Shown here in pieces: positions 14,276 to 17,630 of a DNA stretch of 17,630 bases. Within the stretch, counting starts at the first letter, position 1. The number at the start of each line of letters is the position of its first letter. This DNA is from JAFGTE01 sp043800105 (GTDB lineage Bacteria > Patescibacteriota > Gracilibacteria > UM-FILTER-43-11), in NCBI GenBank assembly GCA_043800105.1, contig JAZDNJ010000014.1, forward strand, positions 1-17,630, read 5' to 3'. The translations under genes and the position numbers were made by a program. The notes beneath the pieces were generated by a model. That model searched no databases, was not told the DNA's origin, and saw only the letters and a list, made by a program, of their open reading frames with translations.

Positions 14276-14304
14276 AAAAGCACTGAGTTTCTTCGGTGAA
14301 TTTG

Positions 14305-14544
14305 TTACTTACAGACGCCTTCTCTGCAGTGCCTGTTCGCGGCAATGCAAATGACTTTTTTGAGAGCGGCAAGTCCTACCAGCAGATAGACAATTGCCTC
14401 AGCCGTTGGCCAGCCACCCAAAAGAGCATTAATTACGTTTAAGTCGGATCCGGTTAGCATTCCAAGGCCCACTAGTCCCCAATTCAGACCTCCTATAATA
14501 AGGATAGTAAAGGCCGCCACACATATTATTCTTTTATTTTTCAT
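14305..14544 (-). CDS. DUF378 small membrane protein
   Basis: A 79-residue protein with two membrane helices (about 7-29 and 47-63). It carries the DUF378 hallmark GGLNWGLVGLGML (18-30) and a second helix IVYLLVGLAALKKV. The family (e.g. YuzA of Bacillus) has no known function. The C-terminal tail ANRHCREGVCK is short, basic and bears two Cys. Its own promoter and terminator make it look monocistronic. Confidence 0.88.
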   Translation of the reverse strand: MKNKRIICVAAFTILIIGGLNWGLVGLGMLTGSDLNVINALLGGWPTAEAIVYLLVGLAALKKVICIAANRHCREGVCK

Positions 14545-14589
14545 TTCAATGAAAAAATTAATAATAAAAAAGAGGTAAACTTCAAAAAA

Positions 14590-14618
14590 AGTATAACTGC
14601 CGAACGGTCAAAAGGCAA
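14590..14618 (-). promoter_or_regulatory. promoter of the DUF378 gene
   Basis: On the minus strand TTGCCT (14613-14618, 4/6) and TATACT (14590-14595, 5/6) are separated by 17 bases. They lie between the U32 gene's stop and the DUF378 start, with a leader of about 39 bases. Confidence 0.5.
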
Positions 14619-14624
14619 ACCTGC

Positions 14625-15872
14625 TCAGAGATGCTTCCGAACCACATAACCAGCCTTCACCTCCGCGGGCACTGAAAAACGAATGGTAAATTCCTGCCCC
14701 GGATGCGCCGTATCGATCACCTGGTCGTCAGCCGCATTTTTAAACTCATAAAGTTCTGCCGGAATATTTTTTGTGGGTGTGATTATATCGAGCCTGTCGC
14801 CTTTTCGCAGAGTGTTCTTTACTTCCATATCAGCCACATTTCCATCAATTTTTCTGATCACCCCGGCAAAACAGTATTTGCCGTTGTAATCACCCAGGTC
14901 GCCAGTATATTTTTGCCCTTCCGCTCCCGGCTTTCCGTACCAGAAACCGGTGAAGTAACCGCGTGTGTTAATGGTCTCGGCCAGATCCAGAAGTTCAGGA
15001 GTCGGCTTTTTTCCCTCAGCCGCCAGATCCATCGCCTGCCGGTAAATACGTGAAGCGATAGCGGTATAAAAAACCGTTTTGTGACGCCCCTCGATCTTAG
15101 CCGAATCAATACCGGCATCTGTCACATCATCCAGATGCTCCACCATACACATATCTTTGGCGCTCATAATACTCGTCCCCTCCTCGTCTTCGAAAACCGG
15201 AATAAACTCGCCCGGCCGCTTTTCTTCTTCAAGATACATTTTATAGTTCCATCGACAGCTGTGAGCGCACATGCCTTCGTTGGCATCGCGACCGCTCATG
15301 AAATTGGAAAGAAGACATCTGCCGGAATAAGCCATGCACATGGCCCCGTGCACAAAGGCTTCAAGCTCAACATAAATCCCCTTCTCTTTGAGCTTTTTGC
15401 GGATCTGTTTTACTTCACGAAGTGATACTTCCCTTCCCAGAACTACGCGTGTAACCCCAAGTCCAGCCCAGAATTCGCAGGCGGCCGAATTCAGAGTATT
15501 GGCCTGAGTGGATATATGAATATCAACCCAGGGACATTCTTTTTTTACAGTCATTAAGATGCCCGGATCCGAAATCAGCAGGCCATCCGGTGCCAGACCT
15601 TTCTCTTTCATGGCCTTCAGGCGTTCAATTTCCTTCTCCAAAAAGTTAAGCTTATTTTCGTGAGCGTGAATGTTCATGGTCAGATAAAGCTTTTTACCCT
15701 GTTCATGCGAAATGCGAATCGCCTCTTCCACCTCATCGATATCCATCGTGCTTCCCTTCACACGCATACTGACCGATTTCATACCCATATAGCAGGCGTC
15801 AGCCCCGTACATATAGGCAGTCTTCAGTTTTTCCAGGTTTCCGGCCGGCGCGAGAACTTCGGGTTTTTTCAT
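14625..15872 (-). CDS. U32-family protein, TrhP-like (tRNA hydroxylation)
   Basis: This 415-residue protein opens with PEVLAPAGNLEKLKTAYMYGADACYMG, the start of the peptidase U32 TIM barrel. It bears the U32 signature EAFVHGAMCMAYSGRC (171-186). Four Cys (179, 186, 202, 206) match the set thought to hold an iron-sulfur cluster. A C-terminal beta domain (about 330-415) follows. Length and layout resemble TrhP (YegQ/YrrO), which together with prephenate hydroxylates U34 of certain tRNAs; other U32 members modify rRNA or act as peptidases. The assignment to TrhP rests on overall architecture, so the specific function is moderately supported. It is transcribed divergently from the HlyD-like gene, has only a weak promoter, and ends with TGA. 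Confidence 0.88.
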   Translation of the reverse strand: MKKPEVLAPAGNLEKLKTAYMYGADACYMGMKSVSMRVKGSTMDIDEVEEAIRISHEQGKKLYLTMNIHAHENKLNFLEKEIERLKAMKEKGLAPDGLLISDPGILMTVKKECPWVDIHISTQANTLNSAACEFWAGLGVTRVVLGREVSLREVKQIRKKLKEKGIYVELEAFVHGAMCMAYSGRCLLSNFMSGRDANEGMCAHSCRWNYKMYLEEEKRPGEFIPVFEDEEGTSIMSAKDMCMVEHLDDVTDAGIDSAKIEGRHKTVFYTAIASRIYRQAMDLAAEGKKPTPELLDLAETINTRGYFTGFWYGKPGAEGQKYTGDLGDYNGKYCFAGVIRKIDGNVADMEVKNTLRKGDRLDIITPTKNIPAELYEFKNAADDQVIDTAHPGQEFTIRFSVPAEVKAGYVVRKHL

Positions 15873-15889
15873 AATAGAAAAGTGGAAAC

Positions 15890-15918
15890 ATTATAATCAG
15901 AGAGCTATTGAAAATAAA
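15890..15918 (-). promoter_or_regulatory. weak promoter of the U32 gene
   Basis: On the minus strand a perfect -10 TATAAT (15890-15895) lies 18 bases upstream of the ATG. The matching -35 position (TTTATT, 15913-15918) is poor and shares a base with the -35 of the divergent promoter. Confidence 0.4.
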
Positions 15919-15936
15919 GCCAAAAAGTGATATAAT
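15908..15936 (+). promoter_or_regulatory. strong promoter of the HlyD-like gene
   Basis: On the plus strand TTGAAA (15908-15913, 4/6) and a perfect TATAAT (15931-15936) are 17 bases apart, with an extended -10 TGA. The start falls about 17 bases before the ATG at 15961. Confidence 0.7.
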
Positions 15937-15960
15937 AAACAGAGTATATTTGAAATTCTT

Positions 15961-17630
15961 ATGCCTAAAAAAATTCACAAGACAGAAGAAGTTCAGAAAT
16001 CACAGGAATTTCATAAACCCAGAAAAGTCCCTTTCTACAAAAGAAAACTTTACACAATTCCAGCAGTTGTAATTCTGATAATAGCCGGCTGGATTGCTTT
16101 CACGATGACCAGGGAAAATGTCATCGACATCAAAACAATGAAGGCGGAAAAAGCGGATTTGATTCAGGAAGTCAGTGTGACAGGAAGCGTGGAACCGGCC
16201 GAAAGCGTCGATCTGAGCTTTGAAATAAGCGGAAAGGTAAATGGAATTTTTGCTGATGTGGGTGACCGCGTGTCCGCGGGCCAAAAACTTATCAGTCTCA
16301 GCAGCGAGGAATTACAGGCTCAGCTTAACCAGGCCTACGCCGGAGTGGCAGGCGCCAATGCCCTGGTTCAGCAATATCAGGCAGCCCTGGATGTGCAAAA
16401 GGCAAAACTGGAAGAACTCAAAAAAGGAACGAGGCCCGAAGAAATTCAGTTAAGTCAAACGGTTTTGGAAAATGCCAGAAAATCTTTGACTGATTCGCAA
16501 ACCAATCTGACAAACGTAAAGGCTAAAGCGGAAACAGATCTGACCGGCGTTTACGAAGCTGCACGCACAGCTTTGCCGACCGCCGTAGACGCTGGCAAAA
16601 GCGCCTTGTTAAGTCTTTCCGATATTCAGTTTACTTATTTCACAACAACAGATCAGTACAAATACTCCATCGAAACAGCAAAAGCAACGGCTGTTTATGA
16701 GTTACTGGGAACCTCCAACGCCGGCGGATGGATCAGGCAGTACATCAGTACTTTAAACGGCGGCATTTACGGAAAGGTGCAAAACCTAGGTCTTAGTGCA
16801 TCCGGTCAGGAAGTTGAAAACGCCCTGAAAGAATCCATAAGCGCACTGCAAAAAGTTAAGAGTGCCCTGAACGCCGTGCCAGTCACCGCCAACATAAGTT
16901 CAACAGATATAACAATACTGAATACTGAGAAAACCAGTATCAATACCCAAATAAACACGCTAACAGGACACGAGCAATCGATCAGTCTTCAGAAGGCGGC
17001 CAATCAGAACCTGATTACAACAGCCGAAAACGCTGTCAACACGGCTAAAAACAATTTAGCCAGCGCGGCAGACGAACTCAGGCTGAAACAGGCAGGTTCC
17101 ACGAATGAACAAATCAAAGCCCAGAAAGCCCAGGTGCGCCAGGCGGAAGCTTACCTTGCCTCACAAAGGGCGCAAGTCTCAAGTCAGCAGGCTGTAGTTC
17201 AAAATTATAAAGCTCAGCTGGATAAAACAGTTCTTTACGCGCCCATCTCCGGGCTGGTTACCAAAATGGAAGCGAAAGTGGGCGAAGTGGTATTTCCCAG
17301 TTCACCATATTCAACCAGCCGCATAACATTTGTTTCTATCATCAGCGACAAAAACTATAAAATCGAAACCAATGTCGCCGAAGTGGATATTGCCAAAATA
17401 AAAATCGGCGACCACGCCAAAGTGACGCTGGATGCCTACGGCAATGAAGTGGAATTTGAAGCGGTTGTTACAGGAGTTGATCCGGCGGAAACGATTATTG
17501 AAGGTATTCCGACTTATAAAGTCACCCTTGAGTTCACAAAAGAAGACGCGAAAATTAAATCAGGCATGACAGCCAACCTTGATATTATGACCGACAAGCG
17601 GGAAATGGCGATTTCCGTGCCTCAGAGAGC
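15961..17630 (+). CDS. HlyD/MacA-type membrane fusion (efflux adaptor) protein, partial
   Basis: The frame is open from ATG 15961 to the window end (556 complete codons). A basic N-terminus precedes a single membrane helix (about 31-48). The first half of a lipoyl-like domain is at 82-112 (ISGKVNGIFADVGDRVSAGQKLISL) and its second half at 422-447 (TVLYAPISGLVTKMEAKVGEVV). A beta-barrel domain follows (about 464-545). The helical hairpin between the two lipoyl halves is very long (about 310 residues) and holds the usual G-x-x-x-E-x-I hinge twice: KKGTRPEEIQ near 155 and KQAGSTNEQIK near 377. Such adaptors couple an inner-membrane transporter, often a MacB-type ABC protein, to export. The partner would be expected just beyond the window. 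Confidence 0.88.
   Translation, partial: MPKKIHKTEEVQKSQEFHKPRKVPFYKRKLYTIPAVVILIIAGWIAFTMTRENVIDIKTMKAEKADLIQEVSVTGSVEPAESVDLSFEISGKVNGIFADVGDRVSAGQKLISLSSEELQAQLNQAYAGVAGANALVQQYQAALDVQKAKLEELKKGTRPEEIQLSQTVLENARKSLTDSQTNLTNVKAKAETDLTGVYEAARTALPTAVDAGKSALLSLSDIQFTYFTTTDQYKYSIETAKATAVYELLGTSNAGGWIRQYISTLNGGIYGKVQNLGLSASGQEVENALKESISALQKVKSALNAVPVTANISSTDITILNTEKTSINTQINTLTGHEQSISLQKAANQNLITTAENAVNTAKNNLASAADELRLKQAGSTNEQIKAQKAQVRQAEAYLASQRAQVSSQQAVVQNYKAQLDKTVLYAPISGLVTKMEAKVGEVVFPSSPYSTSRITFVSIISDKNYKIETNVAEVDIAKIKIGDHAKVTLDAYGNEVEFEAVVTGVDPAETIIEGIPTYKVTLEFTKEDAKIKSGMTANLDIMTDKREMAISVPQR

Noticed and set aside
13383..14544. Toxin-antitoxin pair formed by the RelA/SpoT-fold gene and the DUF378 gene
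   Set aside because: The DUF378 gene has its own promoter and a terminator separates the two. DUF378 proteins are ordinary small membrane proteins and not a known antitoxin family.

Overview
The window looks like a chromosomal segment of a Patescibacteria (Candidate Phyla Radiation) genome. The clues are: two genes with the short two-helix 'T4SS pilin' module typical of that group (GNDEQ followed by an amphipathic stretch and a second hydrophobic helix); a regulator that joins a sigma region 4-like helix-turn-helix to two HARE-type domains; a DUF5667-like protein translationally coupled to an ECF sigma factor; and a GC-rich palindrome that reads in frame as ALPAGRQG, a peptide I associate with CPR proteins. 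TGA serves as a stop codon in two genes, so there is no sign of the UGA-glycine code. Hardly any start codon has a recognisable Shine-Dalgarno sequence, yet several genes have good sigma70-type -35/-10 boxes close to the start.

Layout. Positions 1-4866 (minus) form a surface operon: a stand-alone pilin-like protein, then a 1422-residue protein fusing the same pilin module to five Cys-rich repeats, a helical segment, about nine PKD-like domains and a terminal Ig-like domain, then the first codons of another probably exported protein. A strong promoter sits at 4893-4921. Positions 4867-5319 hold no gene but contain long-range inverted repeats suggesting a structured RNA, and a bidirectional terminator. 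Positions 5320-7603 (minus) carry the sigma4-HARE regulator with two tandem promoters, a possible 46-residue basic peptide behind its own strong promoter, and an exonuclease III-type AP endonuclease. A predicted lipoprotein (7681-8613, plus) diverges from it.

Positions 8615-11930 (minus) appear to be an envelope-regulation module: a promoter, a ~120-nt terminated RNA or leader, an SLH-domain surface protein, a GC-rich composite hairpin, an ECF sigma factor and a one-base-overlapping membrane protein that is probably its anti-sigma partner (DUF5667-like, acidic coiled coil, degenerate Kazal-like end).

Positions 12025-13386 (plus) encode a [2Fe-2S] ferredoxin and the ribosome-associated GTPase HflX. 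Positions 13383-15872 (minus) encode a stand-alone RelA/SpoT-fold protein, a DUF378 membrane protein and a U32-family protein resembling TrhP. The window ends inside a divergent efflux/secretion adaptor of the HlyD/MacA type (15961 onward).

The observations most worth following are the terminated double-hairpin RNA at 11800-11920, the pilin-PKD fusion, the structured element at 4940-5213, the mobile-looking palindrome inside a coding region, and the short basic ORF behind a near-consensus promoter.
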